A stretch of DNA of 64,000 bases from contig NC_080042.1 in assembly GCF_012489685.1 (NCBI RefSeq), positions 33,299,158 to 33,363,157 of the forward strand, written 5' to 3'. The notes beneath the pieces were generated by a model. It was not told the origin of the DNA and did not search any database. It saw only the letters and a program-made list of their open reading frames with translations. Positions 1 to 12,233 of the stretch are shown here, in pieces. The number at the start of each line of letters is the position of its first letter. Positions within the stretch are counted from its first letter, which is position 1. The position numbers and the translations under genes were made by a program. Source of the stretch: Lotus japonicus. Lineage: Eukaryota > Streptophyta > Magnoliopsida > Fabales > Fabaceae.

Positions 1-514
1 GAAGATCTTATACTCCCATTTGCTGATTCATTTCCTATTTCATCATAAAATTGTGTCAAGTTGCATGAAAATCATGAAAATAATAATTATAGTCTTACAT
101 AGATGATATAAGGAATGAGATTCAAATGGGTACAAGGGATTTCGGTCTTCCTAAGGACTACGAGTTTATATTATGTAGAGTTAAAATACCTGTCATTTAT
201 CTATTTATATATGTTAATTCTACCAAAAAAAATTTATATATGTTAATTAATAGCTTAGTGTGAGTACTAGCGGTGAAGGAATTAATGACAGTTGTCGATG
301 GCGATACCGGCCAGTTCTAAAAAATTATATATATTTTTACAAATCATGATAAATAATTTACATGTCCAATAAATAATTTAATTCTTAATATCTTAATTAC
401 ACAATAATTTTTTTCGTATTTGATATTTAATATTTCATTACTCATTGAGTGAAATTTTACACGCAAACTAAACAAATTTAAATAGTGTTTAATTTCCATC
501 TACTATATCAACAG
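1..514. other. AT-rich non-coding flank, probably intron
   Basis: I see no coding sequence here. The stretch is AT-rich and ends in AG at 513-514, just before a reading frame that begins in the middle of a ketoacyl-CoA synthase. The simplest reading is the 3' end of an intron whose upstream exon lies outside the window. It could instead be unrelated DNA beside a 5'-truncated gene. Confidence 0.45.
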
Positions 515-1452
515 GCACACCCAAACTCATATGCCTTAGTGCTGAGCACGGAAAATCAAATCTCAAGTCTATACCGCGGCAACAACCCTTCAATGCTACT
601 TGTTAACTGCCTCTTCCGCATGGGTGGATCTGCCGCACTTCTGTCAAGCCATCCTTCCGATCGTTACCGCTCGAAGTACCAGCTCATCCACACACTCCGC
701 ACTCACGTTGGTGCCGATGAAAACAGCTACAAATGTGTCATTCAAGAAGAGGATAGTGAACAAAAAGTCGGTGTTTCACTCTCCAAAGACCTCATGAATG
801 TTGCAAGGGACGCTCTCAAGGTGCACATTACATCGCTCGGGCCGTTAGTCCTCCCCGTGTCGGAGAAACTCAAGTTCGTGGTGAATCTCATCGAGAGAAA
901 GCTCTTCAAGAAGAAGGTTGTGTTTGCATTATCATTAAAACATATCGATGAGTCTGCTACTAATTTTCAAATTTCACTTTACTCTTTTATTTTTATGACA
1001 TTTTCTATTATGTATTTCTTATTCATTGTACTCGAATTAAGACAAATGTATATCTTTTATCATTTATGTAGGTTGAAGCTTACATGCCCAATTTCAAGCT
1101 CGCGTTCAACCACTTCTGCATGCACACGGGAGGCAGGGCGGTTCTCGATAGGATGCAGAAGAGTCTGGAGCTTGATGATTGGTACATGGAGCCTTCGAGA
1201 ATGACGCTTTACCGGTTCGGGAACACTTCTTCTAGCTCTGTGTGGTATGAGTTGTCTTACTGTGAGGCTAAGGGGAGAATTAAGAAGGGTGATAAGATAT
1301 GGCAAATGGCGTTTGGATCTGGATTCAAGTGTAACACTGCTGTGTGGCTTGCATTGAACAATATTGAACCGGCATCGAAGAAAAATCCATGGAGGGATGA
1401 GATTGATGATTTTCCTATTAAAGCTAATCCGACCGTGGAGAGTACAAAATAA
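515..1452 (+). CDS. 3-ketoacyl-CoA synthase, C-terminal half
   Basis: The product belongs to the KCS (FAE1-type condensing enzyme) family, which condenses malonyl-CoA with long-chain acyl-CoA in very-long-chain fatty acid elongation at the ER. Two exons, 515-916 and 1072-1452, are joined by a 155-bp phase-0 intron (GT at 917, AG at 1070-1071). They encode about 260 residues that match the second half of a roughly 490-residue KCS. Visible motifs are [60 protein letters not shown] and [14 protein letters not shown]. The catalytic His (fragment residue 152) and Asn (residue 185) are both present, 33 residues apart as in the family. The N-terminal membrane segments and catalytic Cys would lie just before residue 1 and are absent from the window. 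The reading frame is undamaged, so this may be a real gene cut by the window edge. A 5'-truncated pseudogene is also possible. Confidence 0.85.
917..1071 (+). other. KCS intron
   Basis: A GT...AG intron of 155 bp with a T-rich 3' end. Removing it keeps the frame and joins KLFKKK to VEAYMPNF, which reads continuously like other KCS proteins. Confidence 0.85.
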
Positions 1453-2235
1453 TCGATCCACATTTAATTTTGGTTTGGAATAATTATATGCATGGCTGTT
1501 ATTGTTTCTTAAACTTTAGTTAGTTTTATGTTTAAGTCAGGTTTATGTGTGGTATGCTATTAATTTTAGGATATTAATTAGTTATGTCCTTCATTTCTCA
1601 GCTTTGATCACCTCACATTTTCTAGCTACTTTTTTTATTGATTTTTAAAAGTTTTAAATATATGATTAATCATTGTTTTTCTTTTTGAAAGAATCATTGT
1701 TTCTGATACTCAGATTAAATTGTGCTCTTACCAAATATTTTCTAGTGGATGCAAACTGCTCACATTAAAAATTAAAAGAACCTCATGCTCAAGTTAATTT
1801 TTATTTTTATTTTTAAGAGTAGCAAGGAAGTTTGCATTTATATAATCCTTCAAATTATTCAAACCCAATGGAGTGTTGACATTGCTTTCAAAAATTGAAG
1901 ACAGCAGTTGCATTCCTAATGCAGTGAATCGTCTATATGGTCTATGAAACTGTAGGGGTCGGGCTCTTTGGTCTCTGAACTCCAGAAATTGTTCCAAAAT
2001 ACCCTGAAATTGCCTCTGTCAGTCATATGAGTCCTTATCTCAAATTTTCGTTCGTCCCTGATCACTTTGCAACGTTAAGTGACACATAGACACACACACA
2101 TGGCTGCCACGTTGGATGAAGTTGTAAGACCCTGGAATCGATCAATTTAGTCTCTGCGAATTGGGTTTAAAAATCCCCAATCAAGGAACCCTAGAAGTTG
2201 CTGGGTAGAAGATGAAGCGAACATAGATGAATCTA
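1453..2235. other. Intergenic, no gene seen
   Basis: Downstream of the KCS stop the sequence is AT-rich, with short poly-A and poly-T runs and only stop-rich frames. A somewhat GC-richer piece (about 1910-2150) has the look of old repeat DNA, but I cannot assign it to a family. Confidence 0.5.
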
Positions 2236-2243
2236 GTGGTATG

Positions 2244-2691
2244 CAGTGGCGGATTTAGGACCCCGGGGTCAGGGGGTTCAAATTTTTTAAATGAGCACAT
2301 CGATAAAAATATAATTAAAAACAATTGAACCCGTGCTATGCACGGTTAGTTTTTTGCTACAACGGTTATTTATCATTGCTATCCTACAGTTATGTATACA
2401 CATAATCTCAGCTATGCAAAAAACTGTAACATAAAACCACCCCCACACTTGATTAATCAGAAAATTTCAAACACATTACATTGGTAAGTTCAAAATACAG
2501 TAACATAAAACCACCCCCACACTTGATTAAAGTTTTATGGGATCTTTTACATGAAAGTAAAACACTGAAAGTTCAAAATAGTGAAGGATATGAGTAAAAA
2601 AAAAAAATTATACAACTCAATCAGATTACAACTCAATCAGTTCAAAGTATTACAAACTCATTTGACAAATTTACCAAATCTTGAACACTTG
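2244..2691. other. Left arm of the hAT element with a direct repeat
   Basis: This arm is non-coding. It contains a perfect 31-bp direct repeat at 2426-2456 and 2500-2530, 74 bp apart, built around AAAACCACCCCCACACTTG. Repeats near the end of a hAT element could be transposase-binding sites or could simply be a local duplication. Confidence 0.55.
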
Positions 2692-3397
2692 TGTAACACC
2701 CCGATTTCCGGGTGTCACTTTAGTTACTAAAAAATAAACTTTAAGCGGAAAAGCAGGTATTTTTTTTTTTTTGTCTCCTTTTTGAAATAAAGACACTTTA
2801 AAGATAGAGACACAACCCAAGACGCGATAAACATAAACTGATTTACAATACTATTACAGTCCTGCTGTAACCCCGAAGTGTCACGAGTATCAGCAAGTGA
2901 CATAAAGTAAGCCCGAAGGCAGAATAAGTTCAAGTCCAGAAATCAAGTGAGAAGTTATAAGTACAGTCCTCCAAAACATGAGAAAGTCTGCCCAAAACGG
3001 CCTCCTCCAAACCTCCTAATGTCCGACTACTCTTTGTGATCCCCATGACAGAGAACCACACAAAAAGTAATATGGCGGGGACCTACCTTGCCCCAAATAT
3101 AGACTCGACTAGTCAGAGCTATAACAATAACACCTAACCTTGAAAGACTTTATACACCCATACCCTACACTTCTACCATTGACACTCATCTGATCATGCA
3201 TTCCGTCCGGGTCCTCGCTGACTGGTTTAGTAGTAGTCGTTACGCTCCTGGTCCTCCCCGAGTGGTGGATCATCTCAAACTGGCTGTCGAACGTCTGGCA
3301 GCAGGCCGACCGCCCAAACACAAACATACAACCAAAGCCAAGGCGCTAGGGTCAACTTATGAAATATAATAAATATACAAACAGCATGTGATCAGGG

Positions 3398-3431
<34 letters not shown>
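3398..3431. repeat. (TA)n microsatellite
   Basis: An almost pure TA dinucleotide run with one TG interruption, inside solo LTR A. Confidence 0.9.
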
Positions 3432-4215
3432 TCCTAGCATGTTATCGGCTCTAACAATAATTCAATAATGCAAACAACACGTGATTCCAGTTAGGGTGCA
3501 TGTATGCGTGAAATGCAATTCAAAATGATCCGGATAGTTTGTTTGGGATGGGCACCATCGAGTCAGTCACCACTGGCTTAGTGTGTAACCATTTCCGCTC
3601 GGGTGTCGCTTACAAACCCATGCATAGTCGGATCAATTCCAACTCCTCCAGGTTGAACCATTTTTTGCCCGCTATGCCGAAGATACACTCTTGGTGTTCT
3701 TTGATGAAGGCCAATCGTTCGACTGTCTCAACCTTCGTGAAGCCGACCGAAGTCGTCTTAACTTCACTGAGGCCCGATCTTTCGATCGTCTCAAGCCCCG
3801 AATGTATGCATGATGCAATATGGTTAGTCAAACATTGAATCGTCCTCGCACGTACGTGTTTAACTACAATTTCAATTTAAAAGTACCCGAAGGTCAAAGT
3901 CGTCTTGCGACTAGGCTGTGAAAAGCCGGAGTACATGAAGTACTCAGTGACATTTCCCTAGTTACTATGGTTCACCTCTGTGGCGACCATCAAATTATTC
4001 AAGAAGTGCAAGGAAACACTTATTTCCCTTATTAATTATGTTGACTAGTCCCCTTGACGGTCAAGCAAACGATTCAACGAGCGAGAAGGGTATTACCCAC
4101 GCTCAGTTTTGTTCAAATCATGGCTTGTCGACTTATTCCCGTATTTCACAATCATTTCCATTTCCTAAGTTTCCCTAAGGTCATCGTTAATTAATTAAAG
4201 CGTTTCGAGTTAAGT

Positions 4216-7200
4216 TGTAACACCCCGATTTCGGTGGCATCACTTTAGTAACCAAAAGTAAACTTAATGCGGAAAAACGTGAATATATTTTTTTTTCGAT
4301 TATAACTAAGACAAGACTGAAATAAATAAAACCCAAGTGCGAAAAGTAATAAAACTAATATACAATATATAAACAGCCCCCGCTGTAAGTAGCAACCTCG
4401 TCACGAGTGAACCTCCAGTGACGGGTAATAGAAGAGTAGCGCCCGTAGGCAAAAGTACAAACCAAAAGAAAAGGTTAAGTGTCCGCAACACTATCCCTCA
4501 AAATGAGAATAAGCTGGCCCATCGGCCTGAAACAAGACTTCCTAAGTCCAACCAACTCTCTGTGATTCCCGTAACGAAACCACACAAAAAGCTATAGGTG
4601 GGAAACTACCCTGTCCCGAATGAAACAAATGATGTTCAGAGCTAAGACTCTACTCCTACTCTAATCCCATCTCGAGGAGCTCACACTAACACTCAATCCT
4701 ACATGCTAGCGTGATCGTCGTCCGAATCTGAATCCAGAACGACTAAGTCTAGGTACATCCTCCGTCCTCCGCTCGCTATCGCGATGCGCTCCTGTTCCAG
4801 CATCCCAACTCTAGTTTCCCCCGAAGGGTGAACCGTCGTGAACTAGTCCGCCAAAGACATCTGACAAAGGGCGTTTGTTCGCCAAAGCACACACAGAAGA
4901 CGCGAGGGTCAACTCCAAAGAATTATGTAAATAATAGCAAGGATAGATACAGATAATAGGATAGCCACTTAGGCTTTTAGCTAGGGATAACATCCTAGGG
5001 TTGCATATCTCATGATGAATATAAACGACGATAAATCACAGTTAACATGCCTCAAATAGAATTAACAAGTATCAAACACACTCATCACTAAGTCAGTATG
5101 CATGTTGCATGAAATGATATGCAGGTTAACCCAGTTAACCACATGCATTCCGGAAAGGGATGGACATCAAACGGATCAGCCCTAACACCAGCCACGGTGG
5201 AACCATTTCGGCCCGCGTGCCTCTTACACCACACAAAGGTAGCCAGATCAGCAGTAAACCCGTAGGTCTGCCATTTCGGTATGCTACAAGAGACGTCTAC
5301 AAACGCTCTACCACGGCATTCCGGGTCTTATGACCATTTTGGAAACCGACGAGGTCCAGAGTACGTCCTGTGTTAATACCTCATTAATGTTGCATGAATG
5401 CAAGATGATTAGTCAATCAACGTCTCCGATCTCACTCGACACGTCGCCACGTGTTCTAGCTAAATTAATGTCTCTAAAAGCTTACCCTAAGGTAAAGTCG
5501 ATTCTGCGACAAAAGACACACTTCACAACAACACATAGCTGCTCCAACAGCACAACAACAAACGCTGCTCCAACAGCACAACAAACAAACGCTGCTCCAA
5601 CAGCACAACAACAAACGCTGCTCCAACAGCACAACAACAAACGCTGCTCCAACAGCACAACAAACAAACGCTGCTCCAACAGCACAACAACAAACGCTGC
5701 TCCAACAGCACGACAACAAACGCTGCTCCAACAGCACAACAAACAAACGCTGCTCCAACAGCACAACAACAAACTCAACACTTGGATCCGACGACACTCC
5801 TCGTTTTTCCAAAACTATGATTTGACTTCCAATGCCTTCCTTCGAGGTTGTTATCATTACTTAAAGATTTTGAGGTTATTTAAGGTCTTATGAATTTTCT
5901 TTATAAAATAGATTCCATTTTGTCTTATCGCAAGTCTTATACATTTTCAGGATCTCCCAATCCCAAGTCGCTTCCAGAGGATGTCTCGATCTACTAAACA
6001 AAATTAAGGCCCGAACCTCGTTCGTCCTATCAAACTTTCTCAAAACTCTCAAAATAAAATCGGCATGACCTGCCCGCTATTCTCACCATTCAGAATCTCA
6101 GATTCCAGTACAGAGCATATTTAAATCATCACAATCAACAACATGTCATATATCAATAAATCGCATCATAAACACTTAGCACTTAGCATATAAAGCATGC
6201 ACCACACATCCTAGATTACCCACATAGCACATAGCATGTAAGACAATCTCAAAAACATTCAGTAGATGAATCATCTACATTGTCAGCCGAAGCCTCAGAA
6301 AACATTTTCCAATCACACACAATCCAGTGCATAAACAGTAAACAATGTCGAAACATCGACCCTAGGCATTAACTAGAGATTCAGTGAGAAGCCCTCACCT
6401 GTAGATTCTCCAGGACGATCTCCTAACACTTGTTCACAATCAAAGGCTTGCTCCTCTGGGAATTCCTCAAAATCACCTTTAGAGCAAAACCACAGAAATA
6501 CTATCAGAATCTATCGAAAACTAAGCTATCGATACTTACTAAGGTTACTCGAAGTAATCTATACTCTAAGGTACGATAATCTAGCGCGAAAAGACAAGTT
6601 TTCGGAAAAGGAAATTTCCTCCTCCCCCTTTAATAGGTTCGGCCACTTTAGGTAATTAGGAGACTCGATTTTTCTTCAATCAAACTTGGTTCCTATGCTT
6701 TCATAAGCCGTAACTAAGGGTATTCTGAACTCGGAAAAATTATCGGATCAAAAACTGTCGCAGGGGTATTTTGGTCATGATTTTTAACTTAGGATTTTTC
6801 AAAACTGAAATCCCAAAAATAAAATTCGACAGGGACGTCACCAACGACGTTTATGACAACTAATCCTACTAGCACTAAGCTAAGGCAATAGTTTTCAGCC
6901 TAAAGGTTGAAGCTTTACTCCAAAAACTCCAAAAATGGGTATTTTAGGCTCAAATTGATTCCGGCGGAATTCCGGCGACATAACGGAAAATCTAACCCGG
7001 CAGAAGTGATCTTGGGCGCATAAGGAAGAGGTTTAGAATCAGAAATGAAATAATCAGGATAGTTTTGCAAAAACCCATAAACTATCCGCTCAGAAAAGTC
7101 TACAGAAAAGCTATGGAAAAAGCAATCAGAGGTAAGGATTAGCGACTATACCTCGAAGCCTTGAAGTAGCAACTAACGGATCAACGATCAAGCAAGCGAT

Positions 7201-7999
7201 GAACAAAATTCTTCTTCCTTGTTCTTGGCCGCGGGTTTGAGGAGAGAAAATGGAGGAAAATTTGAGTTTTTCTTCCTTTCTTTGCTATATATAAAGGTTG
7301 GAAATTCGCGGGAAAATGAAAGTTTCGCGAATCTGATTTTTCCGGCGTCATTCTCCGTGAATTAATAGATATGTTTTGGCGAAAGAATTCCAAAACTAAA
7401 ATGAGGTCTCTTTGTAGTTTTGGCAACTAAAGCATAGTCGGTATAAAACTATTTTACCCGATAAGTTGCTTTTTGCATCGGATGTCGGAATGGAAAACTT
7501 CCTTCTGAAGAAAGATTGAAATCATCAAGAGAAATGGGTGTACGCGTGTAGAATATTCATTTGAAGCTCTGAATAGAAAAAGTCTTCATCGTCGAGAAAT
7601 TCTAGGGTTTTGAAATACCAGGGATTCGGTTTCGGCAAACTTCCGATGATTGGAATCGGACGTTCGTAGATCCTAGAGTTTCGCCTCGAAACGATTGTGA
7701 TATATGGAAAAAGAGAAGTTCTAACATTTCTCTGAAGATTTTTGGAATTAACTTCCATCGTGCCTAAAAGTGAAAATTAGCTATATACTAGGGTTTCTGA
7801 CCTAGGTTTAAGCGTAAAACGATCGTGCTATAACTTTTATCGACTTCAATACGAACCTCAGACTTTTCCTGAACTTTCTCCTTCATACATTTATTTCATT
7901 TACTAAACTCTTGTTCAGGTTTCCCTTCGCCATGCATCAAACCTACTGGTGAATAAGAATTTATTCACTTGGTATAAACTGAAAAACTTGGGCCTTACA
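4216..7999 (-). mobile_element. Solo LTR B nested in LTR A
   Basis: It starts TGTAACACCCCGATTTCGG and ends GGGCCTTACA, with TAAGT duplicated at 4211-4215 and 8000-8004. Its length of 3,784 bp nearly equals that of LTR A with the insertion removed. The two share their starts and internal blocks, such as the CTTCTGAAGAAAG and CTCTGAATAGAAAAAGTCTTC stretches near 7500-7600 and 9780-9880. Both are solo LTRs of one family inserted in the same orientation. LTR B is younger because it interrupts LTR A. No protein-coding region is visible. Confidence 0.85.
5538..5776. repeat. 26/27-bp minisatellite, nine units
   Basis: Units begin with GCTGCTCCAACAGCAC at 5538, 5564, 5591, 5617, 5643, 5670, 5696, 5722 and 5749. 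Spacing follows 26-26-27, giving a 79-bp higher-order repeat (5591, 5670, 5749). Long open frames on both strands here are by-products of the repeat. It lies inside solo LTR B. Confidence 0.92.
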
Positions 8000-10994
8000 T
8001 AAGTTAATTCAATTATGAGGTTTATTGTCAAAATCTAAGTTTCATGAATTATCAGGTTCCATGTTCTAACTAATCAAAGTCCCCAAAATCCCCCAAGTGT
8101 AAACCCTGAGAAAAGTCTAAGTATTTCAAGAAGGGCTAGATCTCAGACCTCTGGTCAGTACCTGCCTAGGGTTATTATTTCAACCCGGATGATCAAATCG
8201 AATCAATTCAATTGTCCTACACTCCGCAATCGCGTCAAAGCGCACAATTCGATAACAATATCAATATCTCAAGCTATAAGAAGCAATATAATAATAATTC
8301 AGTGCGGAAATCATAAGACGGAAACCAGTAAACGGCCGAGGCCTCTCAGAAAATGAAGACACACGTCTCATATCAGTTCACTTGGCCGAAGCCTCCAGAA
8401 AACATTTTCTAATTCAAAGCGATAGACAATATTCAATGCAATCTTCAATATCAAGCAATATTCAAGTCAAAGTTATCGACCCCTACAATACAAATAGCTA
8501 ACAAGTAAGTTGCTCTAACCTCGAGTTTCTCCAGCCTTGCGGTGTAGGTTACGCTCACAAGCTTGCTTTGTCAACCCCAAAGTTTCCACAAACGAACCTT
8601 GGAACAAACAAAGCGAGAAGCAATCAAAACAAGCCAATTCGTTTACAACAATACTAATTAACGATAGACAAAGCTTCAAAAGCTTCCGAGTACGACATTC
8701 TAACACAAATGGAAGAGTTTCCCCGAACGGGTGAGTTTTGACACGTGAACCAAACTAGAAAATTATAATATTTACCTTTGCTCACTAAAACGCGCATAAC
8801 TTGAACTACAGAACTCGGAATGACACGAAACCATAGCCAAAATTTCGGCGACTCGAAGGGCTACAGTAAGCATAAGGCCAACCTTGCCCAGATTTGAGTT
8901 TCCTCACTGTCCTAACACAAATAGGTCTCGGCCACTCTCCAATTTAGCGTTTCGGCGCTTTTTCTTCGATCTAATTTAATTCCTAGGTAGTTTTAGGGTA
9001 AAACTAGGACAAGGAAATTGTCAGAAAAATTTTAGAACGAACGGGTCGAATTACGACTAGTTAGGGGCACTTTGGTCCTAAATTAAGGTTCAAAAACTCA
9101 AAGTTGAAACTTTGAAAAAAAAAATTGATGGGGTCGTTCACAACGACATTTATAGCAACTAATCCCAAGGGCACTAAGTCGGATTGTGGCTTTTCAAAGA
9201 TAAAGTTTCAATATGTGCGTAAATGGGTTTTTACACCGTTTTTCAGATCTAAGGCGACTCGATCGAAATCGGCGCGCAATAGCTAGAGATTCAGGTTGTT
9301 GGGCAATTATAGAAGGTAGTTCAAAAGAAAAATCGGGAAAATCGAACAATTTTACGAAAAGCTCGAAACTAGGAGCTCAAAAAGAGATAAAGAAACGCGA
9401 TATAAAAGATGATCAGAGGTAAGAATAAGCAAAAGTACCTCGATGTCGCGAAGTAGCAACGAACAGCACGAAGATCGGTCAAGAAACGGCGAAAATCTCC
9501 CTCTCCCTCTCTTCCTCCTAGCTCGCGGCCACACACATGAAGAATGGTAAGTTTTTTTGTTTTTTTTTTATATTTATAGGAGAATGAAATCGCGGGAAAA
9601 TGAATATTTAGTGATTCCGATTTTTGCAGCATGTTCATCTGTGAATTCTAAGCGAGATTCTGGCGACAGAATTCCAGAACTCAAAACAAGTCTCTTGAAT
9701 TTGAAGAAAACGATCCAAAAGCGGTGTGAGTTAAATTGCTCCGAAAAACTACTTTTTGCTGTGAAAGTCGGATGACAAAACTTCCTTCTGAAGAAAGGTT
9801 GGAAAGGTCAAAAGAAAACAAGCAACGCGGATGGAAACTTTGTTAGAAGCTCCGAATAGAAAAAGTCTTCATTCAGCGTTTGAATTTAGAGTTTTGAGAT
9901 AATGGAATTTAGCGTCGTCGGACTTCCGATAAGTGAAACCTATCGTGAGAACTTCTTATTTTTCCAAGGATTTAGAATTTCGCTTAAACAATGCTTTAAG
10001 AGCGGAATTAACCTTTTCTGAACACTGTCGCCATAAGGCGGGTGTGCAGACGACTCGCACTAACTCCTAAAACGACTATGATACTATCCTCAAGCAACTC
10101 CTGAACTTTCTTCTTCATTAAACTTTCTCAAACAACAAACTCCTGTCACGTTTACACCGATCCTACGTGTGAGTCGGAAAAATAATTATTTAATCCAGTT
10201 TTGAAATCTGGGTCTTACAACTTGAACCAGACGAGAAGCTTATTTTTTTTTTATAAGCCAAATTTAATTGATATGAGCACAAGGCTAGTACCAGAGATAA
10301 CAACAGTAAAGAAATAAGTAAAGAAAAAACAACAAGTAGTACAAAGGATTAGTGTTTTTGATATCACCTATGATTATAGAAAAAATACACAAATATATAC
10401 TATTTTTTTATATCAAAACTGCTTGTATCTTAGACTATCAGCAATGGTGTGTAAAGGGGGGAGTTGAATGTTGAAATGAGTGATTAATGGTGTTGAAATG
10501 TGGTGTTGAAAGTTGAAAGGAGGAGAGAGGTGTTGAAAATTTTCAACACAGCTTAAACCTGAGTGCGGTGACACGTGGCAGCGCCTGGTTGGTGAATGCC
10601 AGGCGCGTGCCACACACGCGCCAACAAGACGCGTTTGTTGCAGAAATGGCAGGGCTGTGGGACCCAGGCGGACCGGTGGTGGGACGCGTGGCACGCGTCG
10701 GTTGGGCACCGACAGGCGCGTGCGTGCCACGCGTCAGAGGAGAGAAGGACGTTCTGATGTTGGACGCGTGTCGCGTTTTAATTCGTCCGGGCGATTTTCT
10801 TTTATCCTAATCTTTCCAACTCAATTATTTCATTAAAAAAAATTAAAAAATATAAAAAAATTACCAAAATTCATGATTTTTTTTTCTCTATAAATAGAGA
10901 CTTGGTTCGTTTGATTTGGACACAGAAAAAAAAAACCAAGTTTTCCATCATCTTATTCATCTTATTATCTTTCAACTATCCCCTTTGTTTTGAA

Positions 10995-11087
10995 ATGGAT
11001 CCCAACAACTACCATTTCAACACCCAGAATTCTTCTAACCAAATTCCCAACAATTATCAACATCCAAATCAGTTTCCAAATAACTGA
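10995..11087 (+). pseudogene. Harbinger ORF1 (Myb/SANT-type) N-terminal stub
   Basis: A short frame starts MDPNNYHFNTQNSSN and is rich in Asn, Pro and Gln, like the N-termini of ORF1 Myb/trihelix proteins encoded next to plant Harbinger transposases. Those proteins help the transposase enter the nucleus and bind DNA. The frame stops after 30 residues at the deletion junction, and no Myb domain remains. The assignment rests on the composition, the first residues and the transposase remnant immediately downstream. It would be weak without that context. Confidence 0.5.
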
Positions 11088-11328
11088 TTTGGGTATCATC
11101 ATGAGGTCATGCATCATATTACATAATATGATTGTTGAGGATGAACGAGATTCATATGCTCAACGCTGGACCGATTTTGCGCAAGCTGAGGGAAGTGGAT
11201 CTAGTACACCGCAACCATACTCGACCGAGGTGTTACCCACTTTTGCGGATCATGTGCGTGCTAGATCCGAGTTCCGTGATCCAAATGTCCATCACCAACT
11301 ACAAGCAGATCTAGTGATGCACATCTAG
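11088..11328 (+). pseudogene. Harbinger transposase (ORF2) C-terminal fragment
   Basis: The frame reads IIMRSCIILHNMIVEDERD, then FADHVRARSEFRDPNVH and LQADLVMHI before a stop. This is the C-terminal end of the plant PIF/Harbinger DDE nuclease, where a CIILHNMIVEDER-type block precedes the last helix and a terminal LQ-DLVEHIW motif. The first part of the DDE domain is missing, so it cannot be active. It follows directly after the ORF1 stub but in another reading frame. This shows that one internal deletion joined the start of ORF1 to the end of ORF2. Confidence 0.8.
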
Positions 11329-12233
11329 GCAAAGTTTGGAATGTATGATGATTAAATATGCTTTGTATCGTACTAATTACGTTATTTGTGTGTTGTGTGT
11401 TTAGTTTGTTGTCTTGCATTTTAAGTTAAGCAAATAAAATGTATTATTGTGTGCTTAGTTTCTTTTCTTCCATTTGAAGTTAATAAAATAAAATAAATTA
11501 TTGTAGTTAAAAAAATATTACGTTAATTTAATTTAATTTAAATAAATAAATAAAACATTAAATTAAATTAAATCGATAATAGTTTATTTAATTTAATTTT
11601 TATCGTAAATTTTAATTTTATGAAATCATAAAAAGAAAAATATAAAATTAAATCAAAATATGAAATAAAAGTGGTGGGGTAGGGGGTAGGGTGTTGAATG
11701 AAAAACCATTGGAGTGGGTAAAAGTTGAATGAAGTGTTGAACTGGAGAGAGAAGATGATGTGGAGTGTTGGGAAGAGAAAAAGTGGAGTGTTGAAGATGT
11801 TGAATGTTGAAACCATTGTGGTTAGTCTTAGAAGAAATTACAATTATACTTCAACGAAGTCAAATTATTCTGCACTGCAGAATAGCAGTTCAACCTGTTC
11901 CCATCAGCAAAATACAAAATGTCTATAGCAACATCACATCAATCTTCACAACAAAGATCGAACTAATATATATCCAAATGCATCAATTACTTCCTAAACA
12001 CAGTGCCCAACTTTTCCAACTAGCAGTTTTCTCAAAAAATTCAAAAGATTGCAATTAAAGCTAACAATTGATATTTTTTACCATCATTCTGATGATATGC
12101 ATCATGCTGCCTCCACTTCGGTAACAGTAAGCTTGCATGCTGAGCAATCCAAATAGTAATCAAAGCATTTTGTACTCCTAAATTTATCTAACTTAATGAC
12201 TACAATCAGAAACATTACTTGCCTCAACTTCAC

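Larger units (their letters stand above)
2692..10219 (-). mobile_element. Solo LTR A of a Ty3/gypsy (chromovirus-like) family, interrupted
   Basis: The interval runs TGTAACACCCCG...GGTCTTACA and is flanked by ACTTG at 2687-2691 and 10220-10224. It is read as a solo LTR and not as a TIR element. The left end, reverse complemented, reads GAAATCGGGGTGTTACA in LTRs B and the 52.5-kb LTR, where that end abuts a tRNA-Met primer site (55556 onward). The LTR is therefore on the minus strand. Without nested LTR B and one TSD copy it is about 3.74 kb. No gag or pol lies inside. The right part (8330-10219) matches 39040-40926 closely enough to be one family. Confidence 0.82.
10433..11827 (+). mobile_element. 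PIF/Harbinger deletion derivative
   Basis: The ends are imperfect inverted repeats: GACTATCAGCAATGG on the left and, reverse complemented, GACTAACCACAATGG on the right. They are flanked by TTA at 10430-10432 and 11828-11830, the 3-bp TWA duplication typical of PIF/Harbinger. The 1,395-bp body has a TATA box (TATAAATAG near 10890), the start of the accessory ORF1, and the tail of the transposase. Everything between is deleted, so the element is non-autonomous. It lies in the right arm of the hAT element. Confidence 0.85.

Noticed and set aside
1060..1461. Minus-strand open frame of 133 codons opposite the KCS exon.
   Set aside because: It is the shadow of a real coding exon with no recognisable protein.
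5474..5893. Long open frames on both strands (Cys/Trp/Ser-rich on minus, Thr/Gln/Asn-rich on plus).
   Set aside because: They are produced by the 26/27-bp minisatellite, which lacks stops in several frames. No start context or known protein.
2692..10219. TGTAAC...TTACA ends read as terminal inverted repeats of a DNA transposon.
   Set aside because: The 5-bp duplication, TG...CA ends, length match to LTR B and the same end next to a tRNA-Met primer site at 55556 identify LTRs.
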